From positions 26,001 through 90,000 of the forward strand of contig CM051517.1 in assembly GCA_028015205.1 (NCBI GenBank): 64,000 nt of DNA. Reading direction: 5' to 3'. Below are positions 34,750-47,417 of the stretch, piece by piece. Origin of the DNA: Mytilisepta virgata. Lineage: Eukaryota > Mollusca > Bivalvia > Mytilida > Mytilidae. The translations under genes and the position numbers were made by a program. The notes beneath the pieces are model-generated. The model had not been told where the DNA came from and searched no databases. It was given only the letters and a program-made list of their open reading frames with translations. The stretch's first letter is position 1. Each line of letters starts with the position of its first letter.

Positions 34750-34997
34750 TAACCCTAACCCTAACCCCTAACCCTAACCCTAACCCTAACCCTAACCCTA
34801 ACCCTAACCCTAACCCTAACCCTAACCCTAACCCTAACCCCTAACCCTAACCCTAACCCTAACCCTAACCCTAACCCTAACCCTAACCCTAACCATAACC
34901 CTAACCCTAACCCTAACCCTAACCCTAACCCTAACCCTAACCCTAACCCTAACCCTAACCCTAACCCTAACCCTAACCCTTACCCTAACCCTAACCC
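34750..34997 (+). repeat. Telomeric array with variants
   Basis: Two CCCCTAA variants and a single CCATAA substitution at about 34892. Confidence 0.95.
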
Positions 34998-35881
34998 TTA
35001 ACCCTTTGGTTTGTATTCATACGCCAAGCCGATTTACTCCTTACTAATTGACCATCCGACGGTTAACAGCAACAATTGCCTAATACCCTAACCCTAACCC
35101 TAACCCTAACTTCAAAAACACTCAAAAACATCCAAAATGCAAAAATAACACATTGTTGAAAAACACCTAAAAATGTTGGACTTTGTCAATTTTTCAAACT
35201 TTTGTTTTGGTAAATGGCTTTTTCGCCGTTTTCATACAGATATAAAATCGTTGCTAACTATCTGATTACTACTGGTCTTTGCCACGTAATAGAGTATAGT
35301 TTTAGCTTTCCAGAACTGGTCTACTTTAGAAAATCGGTTAAGACAACACTGAGATATATGCATGTAAAGTTGTAACAAAACACTTATTAAAACGCTTTTA
35401 ATGCTTTATTCCATAGCTTGTAACTTTTAAACGGTTTATCCTACGACCTTTCTGATCATGCCAATCGATGCAGAAGGGTCGATTACCCCTTAGAACAAAC
35501 TTTCAGGTATGCATCTCCAGTAGAAATATTTATTTTTGCAAATGAAGTTTCCCATAGACTTACATTATAATTACCTCCCTTTTGTAATTTATTTATGCAA
35601 ATTAGCTATACCACTAGTGTGTTATTATAGAAAACATGTTACATATAAGCAAGTCCAAACATACATACTAATGGGTTGAAGTTGCGCACGCGCACTTCGA
35701 ATGGGTGAAAGTAGTTCCTAACACTAACCCTAACCCTAACCCAATTAACAAAGAATGCACTGTAACACTAACCCTAACCCTAACCCTAACCCTTAACCCT
35801 TTGGTTTGTATTCATACGCCAAGCCGATTTACTCCTAACTAATTGATCATCCGACGGTTTATCAGCCACAATTGCCTAATA
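34998..35881 (+). repeat. Subtelomeric module, complete, type B
   Basis: Header c1, body 35111-35725 and c2 tail. Confidence 0.85.
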
Positions 35882-37559
35882 CCCTAACCCTAACCCTAAC
35901 CCTAACCCTAACCCTAACCCTAACCCTAACCCTAACCCTAACCCTAACCCTAACCCTAACCCTAACCCTAACCCTAACCCTAACCCTAACCCTAACCCTA
36001 ACCCTAACCCTAACCCTAACCCTAACCCTAACCCTAACCCTAACCCCTAACCCTAACCCTAACCCTAACCCTAACCCTAACCCTAACCCTAACCCTAACC
36101 CTAACCCTAACCCTAACCCTAACCCTAACCCTAACCCTAACCCTAACCCTAACCCTAACCCTAACCCTAACCCTAACCCTAACCCTAACCCTAACCCTAA
36201 CCCTAACCCTAACCCTAACCCTAACCCTAACCCTAACCCTAACCCTAACCCTAACCCTAACCCTAACCCTAACCCTAACCCTAACCCTAACCCTAACCCT
36301 AACCCTAACCCTAACCCTAACCCTAACCCTAACCCTAACCCTAACCCTAACCCTAACCCTAACCCTAACCCTAACCCTAACCCTAACCCTAACCCTAACC
36401 CTAACCCTAACCCTAACCCTAACCCTAACCCTAACCCTAACCCTAACCCTAACCCTAACCCTAACCCTAACCCTAACCCTAACCCTAACCCTAACCCTAA
36501 CCCTAACCCTAACCCTAACCCTAACCCTAACCCTAACCCTAACCCTAACCCTAACCCTAACCCTAACCCTAACCCTAACCCTAACCCTAACCCTAACCCT
36601 AACCCTAACCCTAACCCTAACCCTAACCCTAACCCTAACCCTAACCCTAACCCTAACCCTAACCCTAACCCTAACCCTAACCCTAACCCTAACCCTAACC
36701 CTAACCCTAACCCTAACCCTAACCCTAACCCTAACCCTAACCCTAACCCTAACCCTAACCCTAACCCTAACCCTAACCCTAACCCTAACCCTAACCCTAA
36801 CCCTAACCCTAACCCTAACCCTAACCCTAACCCTAACCCTAACCCTAACCCTAACCCTAACCCTAACCCTAACCCTAACCCTAACCCTAACCCTAACCCT
36901 AACCCTAACCCTAACCCTAACCCTAACCCTAACCCTAACCCTAACCCTAACCCTAACCCTAACCCTAACCCTAACCCTAACCCTAACCCTAACCCTAACC
37001 CTAACCCTAACCCTAACCCTAACCCTAACCCTAACCCTAACCCTAACCCTAACCCTAACCCTAACCCTAACCCTAACCCTAACCCTAACCCTAACCCTAA
37101 CCCTAACCCTAACCCTAACCCTAACCCTAACCCTAACCCTAACCCTAACCCTAACCCTAACCCTAACCCTAACCCTAACCCTAACCCTAACCCTAACCCT
37201 AACCCTAACCCTAACCCTAACCCTAACCCTAACCCTAACCCTAACCCTAACCCTAACCCTAACCCTAACCCTAACCCTAACCCTAACCCTAACCCTAACC
37301 CTAACCCTAACCCTAACCCTAACCCTAACCCTAACCCTAACCCTAACCCTAACCCTAACCCTAACCCTAACCCTAACCCTAACCCTAACCCTAACCCTAA
37401 CCCTAACCCTAACCCTAACCCTAACCCTAACCCTAACCCTAACCCTAACCCTAACCCTAACCCTAAGCCTAATACCCTAACCCTAACCCTAACCCTAACC
37501 CTAACCCTAACCCTAACCCTAACCCTAACCCTAACCCCTAACCCTAACCCTAACCCTAA
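35882..37559 (+). repeat. Long telomeric array with internal cassette scar
   Basis: About 1.6 kb of hexamers with one early CCCCTAA. At 37467 the array reads CCCTAAGCCTAATACCC, the last 9-10 bp of a cassette, then resumes for about 90 bp. The same scar recurs at 40143. Confidence 0.95.
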
Positions 37560-38565
37560 CCCTTAACCCTTTGGTTTGTATTCATACGCCAAGCCGATTT
37601 ACTCCTTACTAATTGACCATCCGACGGTTTATCAGCAACAATTGCCTAATACCCTAACCCTAACCCTAACCCTAACCCTAACCCTTCAAAAACACTCAAA
37701 AACATCCAAAATGCAAAAATAACACATTGTTGAAAAACACCTAAAAATGTTGGACTTTGTCAATTTTTCAAACTTTTGTTTTGGTAAATGGCTTTTTCGC
37801 CGTTTTCATACAGATATAAAATCGTTGCTAACTATCTGATTACTACTGGTCTTTGCCACGTAATAGAGTATAGTTTTAGCTTTCCAGAACTGGTCTACTT
37901 TAGAAAATCGGTTAAGACAACACTGAGATATATGCATGTAAAGTTGTAACAAAACACTTATTAAAACGCTTTTAATGCTTTATTCCATAGCTTGTAACTT
38001 TTAAACGGTTTATCCTACGACCTTTCTGATCATGCCAATCGATGCAGAAGGGTCGATTACCCCTTAGAACAAACTTTCAGGTATGCATCTCCAGTAGAAA
38101 TATTTATTTTTGCAAGTTTATCCTACGACCTTTCTGATCATGCCAATCGATGCAGAAGGGTCGATTACCCCTTAGAACAAACTTTCAGGTATGCATCTCC
38201 AGTAGAAATATTTATTTTTGCAAATGAAGTTTCCCATAGACTTACATTATAATTACCTCCCTTTTGTAATTTATTTATGCAAATTAGCTATACCACTAGT
38301 GTGTTATTATAGAAAACATGTTACATATAAGCAAGTCCAAACATACATACTAATGGGTTGAAGTTGCGCACGCGCACTTCGAATGGGTGAAAGTAGTTCC
38401 TAACACTAACCCTAACCCTAACCCAATTAACAAAGAATGCACTGTAACACTAACCCTAACCCTAACCCTAACCCTTAACCCTTTGGTTTGTATTCATACG
38501 CCAAGCCGATTTACTCCTAACTAATTGATCATCCGACGGTTTATCAGCCACAATTGCCTAATACC
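37560..38565 (+). repeat. Subtelomeric module with 104-bp internal duplication
   Basis: Header c4, body from 37685. The segment GTTTATCCTACG ... TTTTTGCAA is tandemly duplicated with the second copy at 38115. c2 tail. Confidence 0.85.
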
Positions 38566-39606
38566 CTAACCCTAACCCTAACCCTAACCCTAACCCTAAC
38601 CCTAACCCTAACCCTAACCCTAACCCTAACCCTAACCCTAACCCTAACCCTAACCCCTAACCCTAACCCTAACCCTAACCCTAACCCTAACCCTAACCCC
38701 TAACCCTAACCCTAACCCTAACCCTAACCCTAACCCTAACCCCTAACCCTAACCCTAACCCTAACCCTAACCCTAACCCTAACCCTAACCCTAACCCTAA
38801 CCCTAACCCTAACCCTAACCCTAACCCTAACCCTAACCCTAACCCTAACCCTAACCCTAACCCTAACCCTAACCCTAACCCTAACCCTAACCCTAACCCT
38901 AACCCTAACCCTAACCCTAACCCTAACCCTAACCCTAACCCTAACCCTAACCCTAACCCTAACCCTAACCCTAACCCTAACCCTAACCCTAACCCTAACC
39001 CTAACCCTAACCCTAACCCTAACCCTAACCCTAACCCTAACCCTAACCCTAACCCTAACCCTAACCCTAACCCTAACCCTAACCCTAACCCTAACCCTAA
39101 CCCTAACCCTAACCCTAACCCTAACCCTAACCCTAACCCTAACCCTAACCCTAACCCTAACCCTAACCCTAACCCTAACCCTAACCCTAACCCTAACCCT
39201 AACCCTAACCCTAACCCTAACCCTAACCCTAACCCTAACCCTAACCCTAACCCTAACCCTAACCCTAACCCTAACCCTAACCCTAACCCTAACCCTAACC
39301 CTAACCCTAACCCTAACCCTAACCCTAACCCTAACCCTAACCCTAACCCTAACCCTAACCCTAACCCTAACCCTAACCCTAACCCTAACCCTAACCCTAA
39401 CCCTAACCCTAACCCTAACCCTAACCCTAACCCTAACCCTAACCCTAACCCTAACCCTAACCCTAACCCTAACCCTAACCCTAACCCTAACCCTAACCCT
39501 AACCCTAACCCTAACCCTAACCCTAACCCTAACCCTAACCCTAACCCTAACCCTAACCCTAACCCTAACCCTAACCCTAACCCTAACCCTAACCCTAACC
39601 CTAACC
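38566..39606 (+). repeat. Telomeric array, about 1.0 kb
   Basis: Three CCCCTAA variants near its left end, then uninterrupted hexamers up to a truncated module. Confidence 0.95.
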
Positions 39607-40005
39607 CTTAGAACAAACTTTCAGGTATGCATCTCCAGTAGAAATATTTATTTTTGCAAATGAAGTTTCCCATAGACTTACATTATAATTACCTCCCTTT
39701 TGTAATTTATTTATGCAAATTAGCTATACCACTAGTGTGTTATTATAGAAAACATGTTACATATAAGCAAGTCCAAACATACATACTAATGGGTTGAAGT
39801 TGCGCACGCGCACTTCGAATGGGTGAAAGTAGTTCCTAACACTAACCCTAACCCTAACCCAATTAACAAAGAATGCACTGTAACACTAACCCTAACCCTA
39901 ACCCTAACCCTTAACCCTTTGGTTTGTATTCATACGCCAAGCCGATTTACTCCTAACTAATTGATCATCCGACGGTTTATCAGCCACAATTGCCTAATAC
40001 CCTAA
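39607..40005 (+). repeat. Subtelomeric module, 5'-truncated
   Basis: Begins at TTAGAACAAACTTTC. The junction CCCTTAGAAC shares CCCTTAG with the normal module sequence ACCCCTTAGAAC. Confidence 0.85.
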
Positions 40006-40239
40006 CCCTAACCCTAACCCTAACCCTAACCCTAACCCTAACCCTAACCCTAACCCTAACCCTAACCCTAACCCTAACCCTAACCCTAACCCTAACCCTA
40101 ACCCTAACCCTAACCCTAACCCTAACCCTAACCCTAACCCTAAGCCTAATACCCTAACCCTAACCCTAACCCTAACCCTAACCCTAACCCTAACCCTAAC
40201 CCTAACCCTAACCCCTAACCCTAACCCTAACCCTAACCC
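40006..40239 (+). repeat. Telomeric array with cassette scar
   Basis: Contains CCCTAAGCCTAATACCC at about 40143, the same as at 37467, followed by the same 90-bp array and c4 header, so the two blocks share one origin. Confidence 0.95.
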
Positions 40240-41132
40240 TTAACCCTTTGGTTTGTATTCATACGCCAAGCCGATTTACTCCTTACTAATTGACCATCCG
40301 ACGGTTTATCAGCAACAATTGCCTAATACCCTAACCCTAACCCTAACCCTAACCCTAACCCTTCAAAAACACTCAAAAACATCCAAAATGCAAAAATAAC
40401 ACATTGTTGAAAAACACCTAAAAATGTTGGACTTTGTCAATTTTTCAAACTTTTGTTTTGGTAAATGGCTTTTTCGCCGTTTTCATACAGATATAAAATC
40501 GTTGCTAACTATCTGATTACTACTGGTCTTTGCCACGTAATAGAGTATAGTTTTAGCTTTCCAGAACTGGTCTACTTTAGAAAATCGGTTAAGACAACAC
40601 TGAGATATATGCATGTAAAGTTGTAACAAAACACTTATTAAAACGCTTTTAATGCTTTATTCCATAGCTTGTAACTTTTAAACGGTTTATCCTACGACCT
40701 TTCTGATCATGCCAATCGATGCAGAAGGGTCGATTACCCCTTAGAACAAACTTTCAGGTATGCATCTCCAGTAGAAATATTTATTTTTGCAAATGAAGTT
40801 TCCCATAGACTTACATTATAATTACCTCCCTTTTGTAATTTATTTATGCAAATTAGCTATACCACTAGTGTGTTATTATAGAAAACATGTTACATATAAG
40901 CAAGTCCAAACATACATACTAATGGGTTGAAGTTGCGCACGCGCACTTCGAATGGGTGAAAGTAGTTCCTAACACTAACCCTAACCCTAACCCAATTAAC
41001 AAAGAATGCACTGTAACACTAACCCTAACCCTAACCCTAACCCTTAACCCTTTGGTTTGTATTCATACGCCAAGCCGATTTACTCCTAACTAATTGATCA
41101 TCCGACGGTTTATCAGCCACAATTGCCTAATA
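40240..41132 (+). repeat. Subtelomeric module, complete, type B
   Basis: Header c4, body 40362-40975 and c2 tail. Confidence 0.85.
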
Positions 41133-42696
41133 CCCTAACCCTAACCCTAACCCTAACCCTAACCCTAACCCTAACCCTAACCCTAACCCTAACCCTAACC
41201 CTAACCCTAACCCTAACCCTAACCCTAACCCTAACCCTAACCCTAACCCTAACCCTAACCCTAACCCTAACCCTAACCCTAACCCTAACCCTAACCCTAA
41301 CCCTAACCCTAACCCTAACCCTAACCCTAACCCTAACCCTAACCCTAACCCTAACCCTAACCCTAACCCTAACCCTAACCCTAACCCTAACCCTAACCCT
41401 AACCCTAACCCTAACCCTAACCCTAACCCTAACCCTAACCCTAACCCTAACCCTAACCCTAACCCTAACCCTAACCCTAACCCTAACCCTAACCCTAACC
41501 CTAACCCTAACCCTAACCCTAACCCTAACCCTAACCCTAACCCTAACCCTAACCCTAACCCTAACCCTAACCCTAACCCTAACCCTAACCCTAACCCTAA
41601 CCCTAACCCTAACCCTAACCCTAACCCTAACCCTAACCCTAACCCTAACCCTAACCCTAACCCTAACCCTAACCCTAACCCTAACCCTAACCCTAACCCT
41701 AACCCTAACCCTAACCCTAACCCTAACCCTAACCCTAACCCTAACCCTAACCCTAACCCTAACCCTAACCCTAACCCTAACCCTAACCCTAACCCTAACC
41801 CTAACCCTAACCCTAACCCTAACCCTAACCCTAACCCTAACCCTAACCCTAACCCTAACCCTAACCCTAACCCTAACCCTAACCCTAACCCTAACCCTAA
41901 CCCTAACCCTAACCCTAACCCTAACCCTAACCCTAACCCTAACCCTAACCCTAACCCTAACCCTAACCCTAACCCTAACCCTAACCCTAACCCTAACCCT
42001 AACCCTAACCCTAACCCTAACCCTAACCCTAACCCTAACCCTAACCCTAACCCTAACCCTAACCCTAACCCTAACCCTAACCCTAACCCTAACCCTAACC
42101 CTAACCCTAACCCTAACCCTAACCCTAACCCTAACCCTAACCCTAACCCTAACCCTAACCCTAACCCTAACCCTAACCCTAACCCTAACCCTAACCCTAA
42201 CCCTAACCCTAACCCTAACCCTAACCCTAACCCTAACCCTAACCCTAACCCTAACCCTAACCCTAACCCTAACCCTAACCCTAACCCTAACCCTAACCCT
42301 AACCCTAACCCTAACCCTAACCCTAACCCTAACCCTAACCCTAACCCTAACCCTAACCCTAACCCTAACCCTAACCCTAACCCTAACCCTAACCCTAACC
42401 CTAACCCTAACCCTAACCCTAACCCTAACCCTAACCCTAACCCTAACCCTAACCCTAACCCTAACCCTAACCCTAACCCTAACCCTAACCCTAACCCTAA
42501 CCCTAACCCTAACCCTAACCCTAACCCTAACCCTAACCCTAACCCTAACCCTAACCCTAACCCTAACCCTAACCCTAACCCCTAACCCTAACCCTAACCC
42601 TAACCCTAACCCTAACCCTAACCCTAACCCTAACCTAACCCTAACCCTAACCCTAACCCTAACCCTAACCCTAACCCTAACCCTAACCCTAACCCT
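41133..42696 (+). repeat. Long telomeric array, about 1.56 kb
   Basis: Pure hexamers to about 42578, then one CCCCTAA and one CCTAA, ending at a truncated header. Long open frames on both strands here are a by-product of the hexamer lacking stops in some frames. Confidence 0.95.
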
Positions 42697-43636
42697 AATT
42701 GACCATCCGACGGTTAACAGCAACAATTGCCTAATACCCTAACCCTAACCCTAACCCTAACTTCAAAAACACTCAAAAACATCCAAAATGCAAAAATAAC
42801 ACATTGTTGAAAAACACCTAAAAATGTTGGACTTTGTCAATTTTTCAAACTTTTGTTTTGGTAAATGGCTTTTTCGCCGTTTTCATACAGATATAAAATC
42901 GTTGCTAACTATCTGATTACTACTGGTCTTTGCCACGTAATAGAGTATAGTTTTAGCTTTCCAGAACTGGTCTACTTTAGAAAATCGGTTAAGACAACAC
43001 TGAGATATATGCATGTAAAGTTGTAACAAAACACTTATTAAAACGCTTTTAATGCTTTATTCCATAGCTTGTAACTTTTAAACGGTTTATCCTACGACCT
43101 TTCTGATCATGCCAATCGATGCAGAAGGGTCGATTACCCCTTAGAACAAACTTTCAGGTATGCATCTCCAGTAGAAATATTTATTTTTGCAAATGAAGTT
43201 TCCCATAGACTTACATTATAATTACCTCCCTTTTGTAATTTATTTATGCAAATTAGCTATACCACTAGTGTGTTATTATAGAAAACATGTTACATATAAG
43301 CAAGTCCAAACATACATACTAATGGGTTGAAGTTGCGAATTTATTTAATGCAAATTAGCTATACCACAAGTGTGTTATTATAGAAAACATGTTACATATA
43401 AGCAAGTCCAAACATACATACTAAATTGGGTTGAAGTTGGCGGCACTGCGCACTTCGAATGGGTGAAAGTAGTTCCTAACACTAACCCTAACCCTAACCC
43501 AATTAACAAAGAATGCACTGTAACACTAACCCTAACCCTAACCCTAACCCTTAACCCTTTGGTTTGTATTCATACGCCAAGCCGATTTACTCCTAACTAA
43601 TTGATCATCCGACGGTTTATCAGCCACAATTGCCTA
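42697..43636 (+). repeat. Subtelomeric module with truncated header and rearranged 3' part
   Basis: Header reduced to TAATTGACCATCC onward. Body from 42762 runs to GAAGTTGCG, then restarts at 43337 with a diverged second copy of the body end (AATGCAAATTAG, ACCACAAGTGTG, CTAAATTGGG, GTTGGCGGCACTGCGC). It is the most mutated stretch of any module and could reflect poor consensus quality. Confidence 0.75.
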
Positions 43637-45862
43637 AACACTAACCTAACCCTAACCCTAACCCTAACCCTAACCCAACCCTAACCCTACCTAACCCAAC
43701 CTAACCCTAACCCCTAACCCTAACCCTAACCCTAACCCTAACCCTAACCCTAACCCTAACCCTAACCCTAACCCTAACCCTAACCCTAACCCTAACCCTA
43801 ACCCTAACCCTAACCCTAACCCTAACCCTAACCCTAACCCTAACCCTAACCCTAACCCTAACCCTAACCCTAACCCTAACCCTAACCCTAACCCTAACCC
43901 TAACCCTAACCCTAACCCTAACCCTAACCCTAACCCTAACCCTAACCCTAACCCTAACCCTAACCCTAACCCTAACCCTAACCCTAACCCTAACCCTAAC
44001 CCTAACCCTAACCCTAACCCTAACCCTAACCCTAACCCTAACCCTAACCCTAACCCTAACCCTAACCCTAACCCTAACCCTAACCCTAACCCTAACCCTA
44101 ACCCTAACCCTAACCCTAACCCTAACCCTAACCCTAACCCTAACCCTAACCCTAACCCTAACCCTAACCCTAACCCTAACCCTAACCCTAACCCTAACCC
44201 TAACCCTAACCCTAACCCTAACCCTAACCCTAACCCTAACCCTAACCCTAACCCTAACCCTAACCCTAACCCTAACCCTAACCCTAACCCTAACCCTAAC
44301 CCTAACCCTAACCCTAACCCTAACCCTAACCCTAACCCTAACCCTAACCCTAACCCTAACCCTAACCCTAACCCTAACCCTAACCCTAACCCTAACCCTA
44401 ACCCTAACCCTAACCCTAACCCTAACCCTAACCCTAACCCTAACCCTAACCCTAACCCTAACCCTAACCCTAACCCTAACCCTAACCCTAACCCTAACCC
44501 TAACCCTAACCCTAACCCTAACCCTAACCCTAACCCTAACCCTAACCCTAACCCTAACCCTAACCCTAACCCTAACCCTAACCCTAACCCTAACCCTAAC
44601 CCTAACCCTAACCCTAACCCTAACCCTAACCCTAACCCTAACCCTAACCCTAACCCTAACCCTAACCCTAACCCTAACCCTAACCCTAACCCTAACCCTA
44701 ACCCTAACCCTAACCCTAACCCTAACCCTAACCCTAACCCTAACCCTAACCCTAACCCTAACCCTAACCCTAACCCTAACCCTAACCCTAACCCTAACCC
44801 TAACCCTAACCCTAACCCTAACCCTAACCCTAACCCTAACCCTAACCCTAACCCTAACCCTAACCCTAACCCTAACCCTAACCCTAACCCTAACCCTAAC
44901 CCTAACCCTAACCCTAACCCTAACCCTAACCCTAACCCTAACCCTAACCCTAACCCTAACCCTAACCCTAACCCTAACCCTAACCCTAACCCTAACCCTA
45001 ACCCTAACCCTAACCCTAACCCTAACCCTAACCCTAACCCTAACCCTAACCCTAACCCTAACCCTAACCCTAACCCTAACCCTAACCCTAACCCTAACCC
45101 TAACCCTAACCCTAACCCTAACCCTAACCCTAACCCTAACCCTAACCCTAACCCTAACCCTAACCCTAACCCTAACCCTAACCCTAACCCTAACCCTAAC
45201 CCTAACCCTAACCCTAACCCTAACCCTAACCCTAACCCTAACCCTAACCCTAACCCTAACCCTAACCCTAACCCTAACCCTAACCCTAACCCTAACCCTA
45301 ACCCTAACCCTAACCCTAACCCTAACCCTAACCCTAACCCTAACCCTAACCCTAACCCTAACCCTAACCCTAACCCTAACCCTAACCCTAACCCTAACCC
45401 TAACCCTAACCCTAACCCTAACCCTAACCCTAACCCTAACCCTAACCCTAACCCTAACCCTAACCCTAACCCTAACCCTAACCCTAACCCTAACCCTAAC
45501 CCTAACCCTAACCCTAACCCTAACCCTAACCCTAACCCTAACCCTAACCCTAACCCTAACCCTAACCCTAACCCTAACCCTAACCCTAACCCTAACCCTA
45601 ACCCTAACCCTAACCCTAACCCTAACCCTAACCCTAACCCTAACCCTAACCCTAACCCTAACCCTAACCCTAACCCTAACCCTAACCCTAACCCTAACCC
45701 TAACCCTAACCCTAACCCTAACCCTAACCCTAACCCTAACCCTAACCCTAACCCTAACCCTAACCCTAACCCTAACCCTAACCCTAACCCTAACCCTAAC
45801 CCTAACCCTAACCCTAACCCTAACCCTAACCCTAACCCTAACCCTAACCCTAACCCTAACCC
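43637..45862 (+). repeat. Longest telomeric array, about 2.15 kb, with degenerate left end
   Basis: 43637-43706 is degenerate (AACACTAACC, CCAACCC, CCTACC), then essentially perfect hexamers to 45862. This is the longest uninterrupted array in the window. Confidence 0.95.
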
Positions 45863-46123
45863 TTACATATAAGCAAGTCCAAACATACATACTAATGGGT
45901 TGAAGTTGCGCACGCGCACTTCGAATGGGTGAAAGTAGTTCCTAACACTAACCCTAACCCTAACCCAATTAACAAAGAATGCACTGTAACACTAACCCTA
46001 ACCCTAACCCTAACCCTTAACCCTTTGGTTTGTATTCATACGCCAAGCCGATTTACTCCTTATTAATTGACCATCCGACGGTTTATCAGCAACAATTGCC
46101 TAATACCCTAACCCTAACCCTAA
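45863..46123 (+). repeat. Subtelomeric module, strongly 5'-truncated
   Basis: Starts at TTACATATAAGC, with TTA shared with the telomeric CCCTTA junction. c4-like tail with TTATTAATTG, then three hexamers. Confidence 0.8.
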
Positions 46124-46840
46124 CACCTAAAAATGTTGGACTTTGTCAATTTTTCAAACTTTTGTTTTGGTAAATGGCTTTTTCGCCGTTTTCATACAGA
46201 TATAAAATCGTTGCTAACTATCTGATTACTACTGGTCTTTGCCACGTAATAGAGTATAGTTTTAGCTTTCCAGAACTGGTCTACTTTAGAAAATCGATTA
46301 AGACAACACTGAGATATATGCATGTAAAGTTGTAACAAAACACTTATTAAAACGCTTTTAATGCTTTATTCCATAGCTTGTAACTTTTAAACGGTTTATC
46401 CTACGACCTTTCTGATCATGCCAATCGATGCAGAAGGGTCGATTACCCCTTAGAACAAACTTTCAGGTATGCATCTCCAGTAGAAATATTTATTTTTGCA
46501 AATGAAGTTTCCCATAGACTTACATTATAATTACCTCCCTTTGTAATTTATTTATGCAAATTAGCTATACCACTAGTGTGTTATTATAGAAAACATGTAC
46601 TATATAAGCAAGTCCAAACATACATACTAATGGGTTGAAGTTGCGCACGCGCACTTCGAATGGGTGAAAGTAGTTCCTAACACTAACCCTAACCCTAACC
46701 CAATTAACAAAGAATGCACTGTAACACTAACCCTAACCCTAACCCTAACCCTTAACCCTTTGGTTTGTATTCATACGCCAAGCCGATTTACTCCTTACTA
46801 ATTGACCATCCGACGGTTTATCAGCAACAATTGCCTAATA
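46124..46840 (+). repeat. Subtelomeric module, type A, 5'-truncated
   Basis: Begins at ACACCTAAAAATG after CCCTAAC. It carries type A markers and ATCGATTAAG, the variant also seen in the module at 2678-3290, so it derives from that lineage rather than the neighbouring type B modules. Confidence 0.85.
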
Positions 46841-46993
46841 CCCTAACCCTAACCCTAACCCTAACCCTAACCCCTAACCCTAACCCTAACCCTAACCCCT
46901 AACCCTAACCCTAACCCTAACCCTAACCCTAACCCTAACCCTAACCCTAACCCTAACCCTAACCCTAACCCTAACCCTAACCCTAACCCTAAC
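46841..46993 (+). repeat. Telomeric array
   Basis: About 25 hexamers with two CCCCTAA variants. Confidence 0.95.
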
Positions 46994-47417
46994 TGCAAAT
47001 GAAGTTTCCCATAGACTTACATTATAATTACCTCCCTTTGTAATTTATTTATGCAAATTAGCTATACCACTAGTGTGTTATTATAGAAAACATGTACTAT
47101 ATAAGCAAGTCCAAACATACATACTAATGGGTTGAAGTTGCGCACGCGCACTTCGAATGGGTGAAAGTAGTTCCTAACACTAACCCTAAAGTTGCGCACG
47201 CGCACTTCGAATGGGTGAAAGTAGTTCCTAACACTAACCCTAACCCTAACCCAATTAACAAAGAATGCACTGTAACACTAACCCTAACCCTAACCCTAAC
47301 CCTTAACCCTTTGGTTTGTATTCATACGCCAAGCCGATTTACTCCTAACTAATTGATCATCCGACGGTTTATCAGCCACAATTGCCTAATACCCTAACCC
47401 TAACCCTAACCCTAACC
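46994..47417 (+). repeat. Two nested truncated modules
   Basis: A type A fragment starts at TGCAAATGAAG and runs to 47187, where CCCTAA joins AAGTTGCGCACGCG, a second restart of the body end. A c2 tail and four hexamers follow. Confidence 0.8.
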
